A stretch of 64,000 nt of DNA from an uncultured Tenacibaculum sp. (GTDB lineage: Bacteria > Bacteroidota > Bacteroidia > Flavobacteriales > Flavobacteriaceae). The DNA lies in contig CANLMR010000006.1 in the NCBI GenBank assembly GCA_947492185.1, forward strand, positions 148,277 through 212,276, written 5' to 3'. The notes below the pieces were generated by a model, which was not told the DNA's origin, searched no databases, and saw only the letters and a list, made by a program, of their open reading frames with translations. Position numbers and translations under genes: made by a program. Of the stretch, positions 8,640 to 17,320 are shown piece by piece. How positions within the stretch are numbered: the stretch's first letter is position 1; every line of letters starts with the position of its first letter.

Positions 8640-9013
8640 TATAAAAACCGCAATTATTTAATAATAATTGCGGTCAAAAACTAATGTATGAGAAAAATTA
8701 ATACTAGTTAAACCCCTACTTATACCTAGTATTAAACTTGTATAGACTTCTTCACTTCATACTCGTGAAAAAAGTAATATCATCTACCATTTATCTTTAA
8801 ATAGTAAATCTATGATTATAAAAACAATTTATGAAAACATAGCAATGTCTTTCATAGCTACTGCAATTTAGTATTTTTATACCTTAACACAAAGAATAAA
8901 ATGTTAATAATATCCTAAGGTAAAATAAGATTTAAGAAGATCAATTTATATTATTTGGAGAGTTTATTAAATACTTATATTTTTAAAAAAATTAGATATA
9001 AAATTGCTTGTTC
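8640..9013. other. Gene-poor intergenic stretch
   Basis: About 370 bases between the gcvP terminator and the EcsC-like gene. It holds one perfect 12-bp hairpin (8647-8674, listed separately) and otherwise very AT-rich sequence. I found no ORF longer than a few codons with coding character on either strand, no TAnnTTTG box close to the next gene, and no tRNA-like fold. It could carry a minus-strand small RNA ending at the hairpin, but no promoter for one is evident. Confidence 0.5.
8647..8674 (-). terminator. Orphan hairpin, terminator-like on the minus strand
   Basis: Perfect 12-bp stem ACCGCAATTATT / AATAATTGCGGT with a 4-nt loop. Read on the minus strand it is followed by TTTTTAT, the signature of an intrinsic terminator, but no minus-strand gene lies upstream of it; on the plus strand there is no T-run. 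Confidence 0.6.
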
Positions 9014-9808
9014 ATGAATAATTTATCTATTCAACTTACACAAAAAGAAAAAGAAGAATTATTACTTGCTAAAGAATTATTAGAAACCCCAGGTGTTGCA
9101 ATGAAAATAACCAATGTATTGGGCAGTCCTATACAAAAAGGATTGGGTCTTTTACCTAAAAATTGGAATGATAAACTTGGAGAAATTACATCCAATGCTC
9201 TTTTAAAAGCAGCTGATACTGCTATTTTTACTCTTAAAAAAGAGTCTCAAAAAGAATCCAAAAATTTATTTCATAAAATTACTGCTGGAGCTACTGGTGC
9301 AATGGGAGGCATTTTTGGCGTAGCAGGATTAGCTATTGAATTACCAATTACTACTACTATAATATTACGTTCTGTAGCAGATATAGCAAGATCTAACGGA
9401 GAAAATATTAGTAATATCGAAACTAAATTAGCTTGTCTAGAAGTGTTTGCTTTAGGTGGAAATAATTCTGATGAGAGCGCGCTAGAATCAGGGTATTATG
9501 CTACTCGAACTTTTTTATCTAACTCCATGAGTCAAGCTACAAAATATGTTACTGAACAAGGAATTATCAATGAAGGTGCTCCTATTTTTTTAAATATTAT
9601 TGGTAAAATTGCTAAAAAATTTGGAGTTCAAGTAACTGAAAAAACTATAGCACAATCTGTTCCTATTATTGGAGCTGCAGGAGGAGCTATAATTAACACC
9701 GTATTTATTAGTCACTTTCAAGATATGGCTAAAGGTCATTTTATAATCAGAAAACTCGAAAAAAAATACAATCAAGGAACAATTAAAACTTTTTATAACA
9801 AAATATAA
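9014..9808 (+). CDS. EcsC family protein
   Basis: 264 residues from the ATG at 9014 (the ORF track starts two codons earlier at a TTG). The family-defining region is 'ITAGATGAMGGIFGVAGLAIELPITTTIILRSVADIA' around residues 90-130, a Gly/Ala-rich amphipathic stretch, followed by 'ETKLACLEVFALGG' and a second Gly-rich stretch 'VPIIGAAGGAIINTVFISHFQDMAKGHF'. EcsC-type proteins are widespread, probably membrane-associated and of unknown biochemical role; the name comes from the Bacillus ecs operon, but no ABC transporter is adjacent here. It is a single gene between a long intergenic region and a convergent small gene. Confidence 0.9.
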   Translation: MNNLSIQLTQKEKEELLLAKELLETPGVAMKITNVLGSPIQKGLGLLPKNWNDKLGEITSNALLKAADTAIFTLKKESQKESKNLFHKITAGATGAMGGIFGVAGLAIELPITTTIILRSVADIARSNGENISNIETKLACLEVFALGGNNSDESALESGYYATRTFLSNSMSQATKYVTEQGIINEGAPIFLNIIGKIAKKFGVQVTEKTIAQSVPIIGAAGGAIINTVFISHFQDMAKGHFIIRKLEKKYNQGTIKTFYNKI

Positions 9809-9813
9809 TTATA

Positions 9814-9854
9814 CAAAAAAGACCTCTCTAACTGTTAATAGTATAGAGAGGTCT
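9814..9854 (-). terminator. Terminator of the 95-residue gene (possibly shared)
   Basis: AGACCTCTCTA / TAGAGAGGTCT, 11-bp stem with a 13-nt loop; on the minus strand it is followed by TTTTTTGTAT. It lies between two convergent genes and may stop both. Confidence 0.85.
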
Positions 9855-9877
9855 GCATTTACACTAAGCTTGTACTT

Positions 9878-10165
9878 TTATGCTACGCTTACTATTCTTT
9901 TTAAAGGAATTAAAGTTGCCTGTTTAAGTATTACAGATTTGTCTGTAAGCCCCCAAACAGTAGTTTCTACTCTTTTGTATCCATTATCATCAACAAATAC
10001 TATTTTAACCTTCTGTCGTTCAATATTTCCTAAAACTAAAGCTCTTTTTAATTCTATTGAACGATTAATTTGATCATTTTTCCGTTCTAAGATTTCATCA
10101 TTAGGAAATTTAAGAAAAGCTATTTGTTCTTTTTCTACATTTTTAATCGAGTAACTTAATTTCAT
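9878..10165 (-). CDS. Conserved small hypothetical protein
   Basis: 95 residues, starting MKLSYSIKNVEKEQIAFLKF. The C-terminal half 'KVKIVFVDDNGYKRVETTVWGLTDKSVILKQATLIPLKRI' looks like a small beta-barrel fold and I recognise the pattern as recurring in Flavobacteriaceae proteins of about this size, but I know no function. The N-terminal half has a charged helix 'LERKNDQINRSIELKRALVLGN'. No signal peptide, so cytoplasmic. It has a strong terminator and about 170 bp of empty upstream sequence, so it is probably expressed alone. A nucleic-acid-binding role is conceivable from the fold-like pattern but is only a guess. Confidence 0.75.
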   Translation of the reverse strand: MKLSYSIKNVEKEQIAFLKFPNDEILERKNDQINRSIELKRALVLGNIERQKVKIVFVDDNGYKRVETTVWGLTDKSVILKQATLIPLKRIVSVA

Positions 10166-10333
10166 GGTAATATTGGAATAGGGATTATAAATTATCTAGT
10201 CGTTTGTTTTACGAACTTGATAATAAATATACCCTTAAATCGAGCATTTGTTAACAAATATCTTTTAATAGTAGAGAATCATCGATAAGATGACTTTTTC
10301 CCTCGATTAACAAAAATTAATAACTAAAAAACA

Positions 10334-11425
10334 TTATATAATACAATTATATATAATAAACTTTGAGTTTTTACTTATTATTGAGACTTTAGAAAATAGT
10401 TTTTCTAAATGAGTTTTATAATTTAAATGAAGATTAGCCACCAGCATAAAGCGCCCTTCCTCTTTTAAACATTTTTTTATTTTTTTAAATAAATCAATAG
10501 TTATTTCAATATTATTTTCATGTTCAAAATGAAATGGTGGATTTGAAACTATCAAATCAAAATAATTGTTCTCAACACCTTCTATTGTATCTGTACAGAT
10601 AAATTTAGCTTTTCTATTGGGTAGATTCAGTTTTGAGGATTCAATAGCTAAATTAAAATCATCTACTAAAGTAACCGCAGCATTATTTTTTTGCTTTAAA
10701 ACTTCATATGAGATTATACCATTTCCTGAAGCAACATCTAAAACTTCATTTTCATTTTCTCTTATCTTTAAATGTTCCAGTAAAAATTGAGTACCAATAT
10801 CTATTTTATCTGAAGAAAAAACTCCATACAATTGTTTTAAAACAGTATCTTCCCATTTAATAGTATTGACAAACTCTTTTGCTTTAATAGTTTTTTTAGG
10901 TTTCTTTAAAATAAGTAACCTAGCTTTTTTCCATGCTTTTGTTTGAATTATACTTTCAAAATATTGTTCTGCAATTTTTAAATAAGCAGAAGAAAAATAT
11001 TTGGTCATGAAACCACAAACAACTTCAGTACCAACATGTGCTGATTGATATATTTGAAATAAAAATAATTCAAATAATTCTAAAGATTTTGGGATTTTTA
11101 GTAAAGCTACATCAACTTTATCCAATAAATCAAGAGGAGTATTAAAATTTACATCAACAGATAATTTATTCTTCTTTAAGTTGTTAATTATTGCTTTTTT
11201 TTGACTAGCATAAGTCCAAATAGTTTCTAATTCTTTCTCATGCAAAGTACAATTCCAAAACCCAAAACGATCATTAAACAAATGAAATCTGTTTTGCTTG
11301 TAGTCTTTAATATAATCTAACACCAAAAGTTCAGCATTACTCCAAGCACGCAAAGTATTATCCTTCGTTTCAGGATATCGAATCAATGTAAACTCTTCAG
11401 AGTTAATTTGTATATTTTTTTTCAA
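10334..11425 (-). CDS. rlmG: RlmG-like 23S rRNA (guanine-N2) methyltransferase
   Basis: 363 residues, close to the 378 of E. coli RlmG. The N-terminal domain has 'LIRYPETKDNTLRAWSNAEL' and 'LFNDRFGFWNCTL', equivalent to the RlmG segments '[20 protein letters not shown]' and 'LILNDAFGALSC' as I recall them. The C-terminal class I methyltransferase domain shows the SAM site 'VLDVASGNGIIS' near residue 240 and the N2-guanine catalytic motif 'SNPPFH'. It should methylate G1835 of 23S rRNA; the exact base is inferred. It lies 29 bp downstream of the FMN protein gene and is probably co-transcribed with it. Cytoplasmic. Confidence 0.85.
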   Translation of the reverse strand: MKKNIQINSEEFTLIRYPETKDNTLRAWSNAELLVLDYIKDYKQNRFHLFNDRFGFWNCTLHEKELETIWTYASQKKAIINNLKKNKLSVDVNFNTPLDLLDKVDVALLKIPKSLELFELFLFQIYQSAHVGTEVVCGFMTKYFSSAYLKIAEQYFESIIQTKAWKKARLLILKKPKKTIKAKEFVNTIKWEDTVLKQLYGVFSSDKIDIGTQFLLEHLKIRENENEVLDVASGNGIISYEVLKQKNNAAVTLVDDFNLAIESSKLNLPNRKAKFICTDTIEGVENNYFDLIVSNPPFHFEHENNIEITIDLFKKIKKCLKEEGRFMLVANLHLNYKTHLEKLFSKVSIISKNSKFIIYNCII

Positions 11426-11454
11426 AAAGCATTAAGTTAACTAATAATATAATC

Positions 11455-12966
11455 TTAATTAAAATAAATTTGATCCAACGAAGTAATATCTCCAGCTTTA
11501 TTTCTTCTAAAAATATCTTTTGCCTTCACTTCCTCAATAGAATTTTTACCCATTGCAGAAACTACTTCTTTAACAGCAGCTATAGTTTTAGTATGATAAT
11601 TTTTTACTCTAATATTTTTATCTTCTACAACTAATGCTTCAACTAAATCTTCATCTTGAGTTGCTACTCCAACTGGACATGTATCTAGATTACATTCTCT
11701 AGCTTGAATACAGCCTAAACTTAACATAAAACTCCTAGCCATACCAATAGCATCAGCTCCCATTGCTTTTAATTTAATTATATCAAAAGCATCTACTGCT
11801 TTTCCGCTGGCTATAATTTTTATTTGATTTTTTAAATTATACTTTACAAGAGTTTTATAAACAAATGATAAACCATCTAATAATGGAGTACCAACATAAT
11901 TAGTAAATTCTAACGGTGCTGAACCGGTACCTCCTTCTCCTCCATCAACGGCAATAAAATCAGGGTAGTTCCCAGCTTCAGTAAAAGCTTTAATCATTTC
12001 TTCTATCTCTTCATTATTACCTACACAAAATTTAATCCCAATAGGTTTTCCATTACTCAATTCTCTTACTTTTTGAAGAAAAACTATCATCTCTTTAAAA
12101 TTAGAAAATGCCGAATGACTTGGTGGTGAATCTACTCTAGTAAAAGGCTCAACTGATCTAATTTTGGATATCTCTTCCGTATTTTTCTTTGCTGGCAAAA
12201 TACCTCCATGACCTGGTTTTGCTCCTTGAGACAGTTTAATCTCAATCATTTTTACCTCTGGTCTTACGGCATTTTCTCTAAATATTTCATCGTCAAAATA
12301 TCGCTTCCCTTCTATTGTTTTTCCTGCTCCAAAATATCCTGTTCCCACTTGAAAAATTAAATCTCCTCCTTGTAAATGATAAGGTGAAACTCCTCCTTCT
12401 CCAGTATTATGGGCAAAACCCCCCATTTTTGCTCCCTGGTTTAACGCCATAATGGCATTTTTACTTAAAGAACCAAAAGACATTGCTGAAATATTAATTA
12501 TTGAACTTTTATATTTCTGAGTACATTTATCAGAACCAAATTCAACTTCCTCTCCACCTACATTATGATGATCTGTTGGAAATATAGAATGCTTTACAAA
12601 TTCATAACCTTTTTCGTACAAATTATGTTGCGTTCCAAAAGGAATGGTTTCAATTTCTTTTTTAGCTCTTTGATAAACAATACTTCTCTTTTCTCTGTTG
12701 ATAGGAGTACCATTTAAATCATCTTCAATAAAATATTGTTGAATTTTTTCTCGTTCTTCCTCAAAAAACCATCTTAATCTTGCAACAATTGGAAATGCTC
12801 TCATTAACGAATGTTTTTTTTGAATAAACGCATCATAAATTGCCAATAAAGTAAAAGCAGAAGCTATAGTAAGAAGAATGTAGTTTCCTAAATCTGGAAT
12901 AAACCAAACTAATACTCCACATAAAACATTAATAACAATAACTATTGCTAAGATGGTATCTCTCAT
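11455..12966 (-). CDS. Membrane-anchored FMN-binding glutamate-synthase-like protein
   Basis: 503 residues from the internal ATG at 12966; the ORF-track start at 13125 would run back into rpmE and its terminator, so it is rejected. Two hydrophobic segments open the protein ('ILAIVIVINVLCGVLVWFI', 'YILLTIASAFTLLAIYDAF'). The rest is the FMN-binding barrel of GltB: 'ISAMSFGSLSKNAIMALNQGA', 'HNTGEGGVSPYHLQGGDLIFQ', 'LSQGAKPGHGG', 'DGGEGGTGSAP', 'DAIGMARSFMLSLGCIQ' and 'NLDTCPVGVATQD' are all intact. The glutaminase domain and the GltD subunit are absent, so it cannot be an ordinary glutamate synthase; the natural substrate of such standalone proteins is not established. Probably co-transcribed with rlmG. 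Confidence 0.88.
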   Translation of the reverse strand: MRDTILAIVIVINVLCGVLVWFIPDLGNYILLTIASAFTLLAIYDAFIQKKHSLMRAFPIVARLRWFFEEEREKIQQYFIEDDLNGTPINREKRSIVYQRAKKEIETIPFGTQHNLYEKGYEFVKHSIFPTDHHNVGGEEVEFGSDKCTQKYKSSIINISAMSFGSLSKNAIMALNQGAKMGGFAHNTGEGGVSPYHLQGGDLIFQVGTGYFGAGKTIEGKRYFDDEIFRENAVRPEVKMIEIKLSQGAKPGHGGILPAKKNTEEISKIRSVEPFTRVDSPPSHSAFSNFKEMIVFLQKVRELSNGKPIGIKFCVGNNEEIEEMIKAFTEAGNYPDFIAVDGGEGGTGSAPLEFTNYVGTPLLDGLSFVYKTLVKYNLKNQIKIIASGKAVDAFDIIKLKAMGADAIGMARSFMLSLGCIQARECNLDTCPVGVATQDEDLVEALVVEDKNIRVKNYHTKTIAAVKEVVSAMGKNSIEEVKAKDIFRRNKAGDITSLDQIYFN

Positions 12967-13012
12967 TTTCTTTAAATTTTTAGTTGGATAAAAATACAAG
13001 ATTTCTTGTATA

Positions 13013-13045
13013 AAAAAAGCTCTAACTTTTTTGTTAGAGCTTTTT
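13013..13045 (-). terminator. rpmE terminator
   Basis: AAAAAAGCTCTAAC / GTTAGAGCTTTTT with a T6 loop; the minus-strand side ends in a T7 run just downstream of rpmE. Confidence 0.9.
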
Positions 13046-13066
13046 AATATTATGCTAAAGTAAAAA

Positions 13067-13318
13067 TTACTTTTTGAACTTTGAATATTTGTTTTTGAAC
13101 TTATCAATACGTCCTGCTGTATCAACTAACTTAGACTTACCAGTATAAAACGGGTGAGAAGTTCTAGAAATTTCTAATTTTACTAATGGATACTCTACAC
13201 CATCTACATCTAAAGTTTCTTTAGTATTTGCTGTAGATCTTGTTAAAAATACATCTCCGTTTGACATATCTTTAAATGCTACCATTCTATAATTTTCTGG
13301 GTGTATACCTTTTTTCAT
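13067..13318 (-). CDS. rpmE2: 50S ribosomal protein L31 type B
   Basis: 83-residue large-subunit ribosomal protein. '[22 protein letters not shown]', '[13 protein letters not shown]' and '[13 protein letters not shown]' are typical of the type B form, which lacks the zinc-binding cysteines of type A; no cysteine is present. Type B paralogues replace the zinc form under zinc limitation in bacteria that carry both, but Flavobacteriia often have only type B. Single gene with its own terminator; the gap upstream (13319-13504) carries no box that I can assign with confidence. Confidence 0.97.
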   Translation of the reverse strand: MKKGIHPENYRMVAFKDMSNGDVFLTRSTANTKETLDVDGVEYPLVKLEISRTSHPFYTGKSKLVDTAGRIDKFKNKYSKFKK

Positions 13319-13504
13319 CTTTATAAACTTTTAATTTAATGTGAATTTGTTTAAAATTGGTAAGGTTTCAAACGCCTTCAGAAAAATCAAAAAACCTGCA
13401 ATGGCTATTTGAGGGTGCAAATTTAACCCTTTTTTTTAAATTGCAAACAAATAAATTAGTTTATTTGTATTTAAATTACACAAAAAATCCGCAACCAAAG
13501 TAAT

Positions 13505-14548
13505 ATGAAATTTATCAAACAAGCTTCAATCCTTAGTTTACTTCTTTTAACTTTAAATTCTTGTGGAGAAGCAAGTTACCGTTTTAAAATAAATGTTCCT
13601 AACAAAACCTCGTTAGGAAAAACAATTAACATAAAATTTGAACAGTTAGAAGGTAATAAAATAGATAGTGTTCACTTGTATGCTGGCACCAAACGTTTAA
13701 CATTAGAAAATAACTCTACAACTCTAAACACAAATATACTTGGAGTAGGTAAACATCCAGTTACTGCATTAGCTTTTATACCCGGAAAGGTTAAAAGAGT
13801 CAACAATTCAGTCGAGGTATTTTCAAACAAAAAATATGATAACTATACATATAAAATCATAAATACATATCCACACGATAGTAAAGCTTTTACACAAGGG
13901 CTTGAATATCATAATGGGTTCTTGTATGAAACTACTGGACGAAATGGACAATCTTGGTTACGTAAAGTAGAACTTAAAACAGGAAAAGTTTTACAACAAT
14001 ATGACTTAAGTGATAAGTATTTTGGAGAAGGAATGACAATTGTAGATAATCAAATTTTTTGGTTGACTTGGAAAGCTGGTAAAGGTTTTATCTTTGATTT
14101 GGATACTTTTAAAATCATAAGAGAATTTAAGTACAAAAAAAGTATTGAAGGATGGGGATTAACACACTCTGAAACTCAATTAATAAAGTCAGATGGAACG
14201 AATAAAATTTGGTTTTTAAATCCTAAAACGCAAAGAGAAGAAAGAAGCATTCAAGTATATACTCCAAAGGTAACTTTAGAAAAATTGAACGAATTAGAGT
14301 ATATAAACGGAAAAATATATGCGAATTATTGGCAACAACCGTTTATAGCTATAATAAATCCTGACAATGGTGTAGTTGATGGTGTTGTTGTTTTAAAAGA
14401 TTTAGTAACAGAAATCAAGAAAACTCAAAAAATTTCTGACGGTGATGATGTATTAAATGGAATTGCTTTTGATAAGGAGAATAATCGTTTATTTGTTACT
14501 GGAAAAAATTGGGGTAAATTATTTGAAATAGAAATCATTAAGAAATAA
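13505..14548 (+). CDS. Glutaminyl-peptide cyclotransferase, lipoprotein
   Basis: 347 residues. The N-terminus is a lipoprotein signal with lipobox 'LTLNSC' (Cys near residue 20), so the enzyme is anchored in the periplasm or outer membrane. The C-terminal 230 residues are the plant/bacterial type of glutamine cyclotransferase, a five-bladed propeller: 'YPHDSKAFTQGLEYHNGFLYETTG' and 'FGEGMTIVDNQIFWLTWKAGKG' are its hallmark segments. It converts N-terminal glutamine of peptides to pyroglutamate. A 100-residue Ig-like domain precedes the propeller. The next gene starts 8 bp after the stop, so the two lipoproteins form an operon. Confidence 0.92.
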   Translation: MKFIKQASILSLLLLTLNSCGEASYRFKINVPNKTSLGKTINIKFEQLEGNKIDSVHLYAGTKRLTLENNSTTLNTNILGVGKHPVTALAFIPGKVKRVNNSVEVFSNKKYDNYTYKIINTYPHDSKAFTQGLEYHNGFLYETTGRNGQSWLRKVELKTGKVLQQYDLSDKYFGEGMTIVDNQIFWLTWKAGKGFIFDLDTFKIIREFKYKKSIEGWGLTHSETQLIKSDGTNKIWFLNPKTQREERSIQVYTPKVTLEKLNELEYINGKIYANYWQQPFIAIINPDNGVVDGVVVLKDLVTEIKKTQKISDGDDVLNGIAFDKENNRLFVTGKNWGKLFEIEIIKK

Positions 14549-14556
14549 TCGATATT

Positions 14557-16065
14557 ATGAAGTATATACAGACTGTTCTTATTTTAGTAGTTATCATTGC
14601 TATTAGTTCTTGTAGAAAAGATTTCAGTACAATTGCTAGTTCTGGTAAATTAGAATTTTCTAAGGACACTGTATTTTTAGATACTATTTTCAGTAATATT
14701 GGCTCTTCAACTTATAACTTAAAAGTATATAATCGTAGTAATAATGCTATTAGTATTCCTGAAATTCGTTTAGAAAATGGAATTACCTCTAACTACCGTT
14801 TAAATGTTGATGGAATTCCTGGTAAAATTTTTCAGGATATTGAAATTTTAGCAAACGATAGTATGTTTGTATTTGTTGAAACCACTATTGATTTTAATGC
14901 AGTACCAGATCCTTTATATATCGATAAAATTTTATTTGACAACGGAGATAATCAACAAGATGTTGATTTAGTTACTCTTGTACAAGATGCTACTTTTATT
15001 TTCCCAGAAAGAGACCCTATAACTATGGAAATAGACCAACTAAGCTTAAATGGTCAAGCCACCACAATTCAAGGACGGTATTTAGAAGATAGCGAACTAA
15101 CTTTTACAAACGAAAAACCTTATGTTATTTACGGATATGCAGCAGTACCAGCCAATAAAACATTAACTATAGAAGCTGGTGCTAAAATTCATTTCCACGA
15201 CAATTCGGGATTAATTATTGATAATGAAGGAACTTTAAAAGTGAATGGAACTTTAAATGAAAAAGTAACTTTTGAAGGAGATAGATTGGAACCCTTTTTT
15301 GATAACGTTCCTGGACAATGGGGAACAATCTGGATGCGTGCAGGTAGTAAAGATAATGAACTAAATAACACAATAATTAAAAACGGGATTATAGGTGTTT
15401 TAGTTGATAGTTTAGGAACAGCCGGAGTACCAACTCTTAAAATAGATAATACAGAAATTTATAATAATTCTAGTTTTGGAATTTTAGGTAGAGAAGCACA
15501 AATAGAAGGAAACAACGTTGTAGTTGGTGATGCTGGTCAAGCTTCTTTAGCGGGTACAGTTGGTGGTTCATATAATTTTACACATTCTACCTTTGCAAAC
15601 TATTGGAACAACAGCTTACGTTCTTTACCTGCGGTTTTAATAAATAACTTTTTTGTTTTTGAAAACGATCAAGGACAAGAAGTAACTGCTACTAGAGATT
15701 TAATTGCCGCTAATTTTACTAATTGTATTATTAATGGTGGTAATAATATTGAATTTGTTTTAGATAAAGTTGATGGTGGACTTTTTAATTATTTTATTGA
15801 AAACTGTTTAATTCAATTTGATGATTTCAACAATTCTTTTGCTAATAATAACGAGTTAAATTTTAATGATACTTCGCATTATTTAAACAACATTATTAAT
15901 GGAAATCCTGATTTTATTGGAAGGTTTGATGAAGATTTTAGAATAAGTGATCAAAGTGATGCGATTAACAAAGCAAAAGCGACTTCTATATCTCAAGATT
16001 TGTTAGGAATGGATAGAACAACTTCTCCAGATATTGGCGCTTATCAATACATAATTTCTAATTAA
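14557..16065 (+). CDS. Right-handed beta-helix lipoprotein
   Basis: 502 residues, lipobox 'IAISSC' with Cys near 20. Residues 30-140 look like an Ig-like DUF1573-related domain ('DTVFLDTIFSNIGSSTYNLKVYN'). From about residue 185 the sequence turns into short beta-helix rungs such as 'LTIEAGAKIHFHDNSGLIIDN', 'GTLKVNGTLNEKVTFEGDR', 'LKIDNTEIYNNSSFGIL', with an ending 'LGMDRTTSPDIGAYQY' often found in Bacteroidota beta-helix proteins. It is probably outer-membrane or surface exposed and may bind or cleave carbohydrate, but no catalytic residues can be assigned. Co-transcribed with the cyclotransferase. Confidence 0.88.
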   Translation: MKYIQTVLILVVIIAISSCRKDFSTIASSGKLEFSKDTVFLDTIFSNIGSSTYNLKVYNRSNNAISIPEIRLENGITSNYRLNVDGIPGKIFQDIEILANDSMFVFVETTIDFNAVPDPLYIDKILFDNGDNQQDVDLVTLVQDATFIFPERDPITMEIDQLSLNGQATTIQGRYLEDSELTFTNEKPYVIYGYAAVPANKTLTIEAGAKIHFHDNSGLIIDNEGTLKVNGTLNEKVTFEGDRLEPFFDNVPGQWGTIWMRAGSKDNELNNTIIKNGIIGVLVDSLGTAGVPTLKIDNTEIYNNSSFGILGREAQIEGNNVVVGDAGQASLAGTVGGSYNFTHSTFANYWNNSLRSLPAVLINNFFVFENDQGQEVTATRDLIAANFTNCIINGGNNIEFVLDKVDGGLFNYFIENCLIQFDDFNNSFANNNELNFNDTSHYLNNIINGNPDFIGRFDEDFRISDQSDAINKAKATSISQDLLGMDRTTSPDIGAYQYIISN

Positions 16066-16142
16066 TCTATTTAATCTTTTTAGTTTAACTAAACACTTCC
16101 TACCGTTTATCGAATTTTAGCTAAAACACTGAAGTTCTGCCG

Positions 16143-16150
16143 TATATTTG
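16143..16150 (+). promoter_or_regulatory. Isolated -7 box before a terminator hairpin
   Basis: TATATTTG with no ORF downstream; a terminator-like hairpin follows 50 bp later. May mark a short non-coding transcript or be chance. Confidence 0.25.
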
Positions 16151-16200
16151 TATCAAAGTTTGTTTCATTATAATTATTTATAGTAGTTAATTTGGTTTGT

Positions 16201-16244
16201 AAAGGACTATTTGTTGAGGACAATGAGTAGTCCTTTCTATTTTC
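16201..16244 (+). terminator. Terminator after the beta-helix gene
   Basis: AAAGGACTA / TAGTCCTTT with an 18-nt loop that contains TTGT/ACAA, followed by CTATTTT. It lies 135 bp past the stop of the beta-helix gene and just before the convergent gene. Confidence 0.5.
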
Positions 16245-16251
16245 ATATATT

Positions 16252-17247
16252 TTATCTACTACAAATATCTGCAAAACATTGTTTATCATCCAACATTAAA
16301 GCTAATGCTTTAGTTTGTTTTTTGATTCCATATACACTTTCATATTCTACAAGTTCCTTAAAATATATAATGGTGTTATGTCCACTCAATTTTCCTAAAA
16401 AAGAAAGATATTGAATACTATTATCTTCTATATCTTTTGAAGTCAACGCTACTCTTTCAATATTACCAGTTTTTATTACAGCTTTACCAGCAAATCCAAA
16501 TCGTAATAAAACTTCTTTCTTCTCTTCATTGTAAACTATTGGTCTTTTTGAAATTGACTTAAAAAGTGCAATCAACTGAAATAAAGTATATACACTTAAA
16601 ACAGTTAAAACCCAAGCTAAACTTATACTCCATTTAGAAACTAATACATGTAAAACAAAAGTTTCTATTAGAATCACAAGTATTATACCTAATATAACAC
16701 CATTATAGCTTCCTTCTTTGTTGTAAGTGAAAGTATTTTTTCTAGATTTATGTTTCTTCCAGTCAAAAAACACATAATAAAAAACTGTAAGTTCTGTTGC
16801 AAAAAAATGAGCAATCTTTTCCGGAAGAATATCCTTTACAGCTATTTGAATAGCATCATAAAAATCCAAATTAGCTTTACTCGTTTTAAAAGCTTTAAAA
16901 ATTAAACTAGCTTTATAAATAACAAAACTAAATACACCTAGTTCTATAAAGGGTATTACAAAACCTTTAACCCAACTTAGTAATTCTTGATCCTCTATAG
17001 GAATTAATAAACTTGCTATAATAGTACAAATAACAAAAACGGTAAGAATTGTGATTTTAGGAACTTCTTTATTTCTGATAAAAAAGAAATAAATTAAAGG
17101 TATTGTAAATAGAAAATCTATAGTTATATACACAGACAAATCATTACTATAATAACTAGATTTTAACAACACAATAAGGCTCAATAAAAGTAAAGCAGGA
17201 ATAATTATAAAATTAAACCTGCTTAAATATTTATATGATGTAAACAT
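16252..17247 (-). CDS. Polytopic membrane protein of unknown function
   Basis: 331 residues. Four hydrophobic segments in the first 130 residues ('FIIIPALLLLSLIVLL', 'IDFLFTIPLIYFFFI', 'ILTVFVICTIIASLLI', 'FVIPFIELGVFSFVIY'), a charged soluble stretch with 'YYVFFDWKKHKSRKNTF', two more helices near residues 185-240, then a beta-rich tail 'VYNEEKKEVLLRFGFAGKAVIKTGNIERVAL' that resembles membrane-proximal PH-like domains. I do not recognise the family. It lies 73 bp downstream of the amidohydrolase gene on the same strand and may share its transcript. The small ORFs at 16107-16289 and 16211-16414 are shadows. Confidence 0.75.
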   Translation of the reverse strand: MFTSYKYLSRFNFIIIPALLLLSLIVLLKSSYYSNDLSVYITIDFLFTIPLIYFFFIRNKEVPKITILTVFVICTIIASLLIPIEDQELLSWVKGFVIPFIELGVFSFVIYKASLIFKAFKTSKANLDFYDAIQIAVKDILPEKIAHFFATELTVFYYVFFDWKKHKSRKNTFTYNKEGSYNGVILGIILVILIETFVLHVLVSKWSISLAWVLTVLSVYTLFQLIALFKSISKRPIVYNEEKKEVLLRFGFAGKAVIKTGNIERVALTSKDIEDNSIQYLSFLGKLSGHNTIIYFKELVEYESVYGIKKQTKALALMLDDKQCFADICSR

Positions 17248-17320
17248 AACTACTTATTTATATCTATTAGTAGATATTTTAGATAGTTTGTTACGTTTTA
17301 AATCATTTAATTTTAACATT

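Noticed and set aside
13067-13125. Overlap of the FMN protein ORF with rpmE
   Set aside because: The overlap comes only from the ORF caller's upstream start; the ATG at 12966 fits the family and lies beyond the rpmE terminator.
16107-16414. Small ORFs on both strands between the beta-helix gene and the membrane protein
   Set aside because: No coding pattern; they overlap the terminator hairpin and the 3' end of the real gene.
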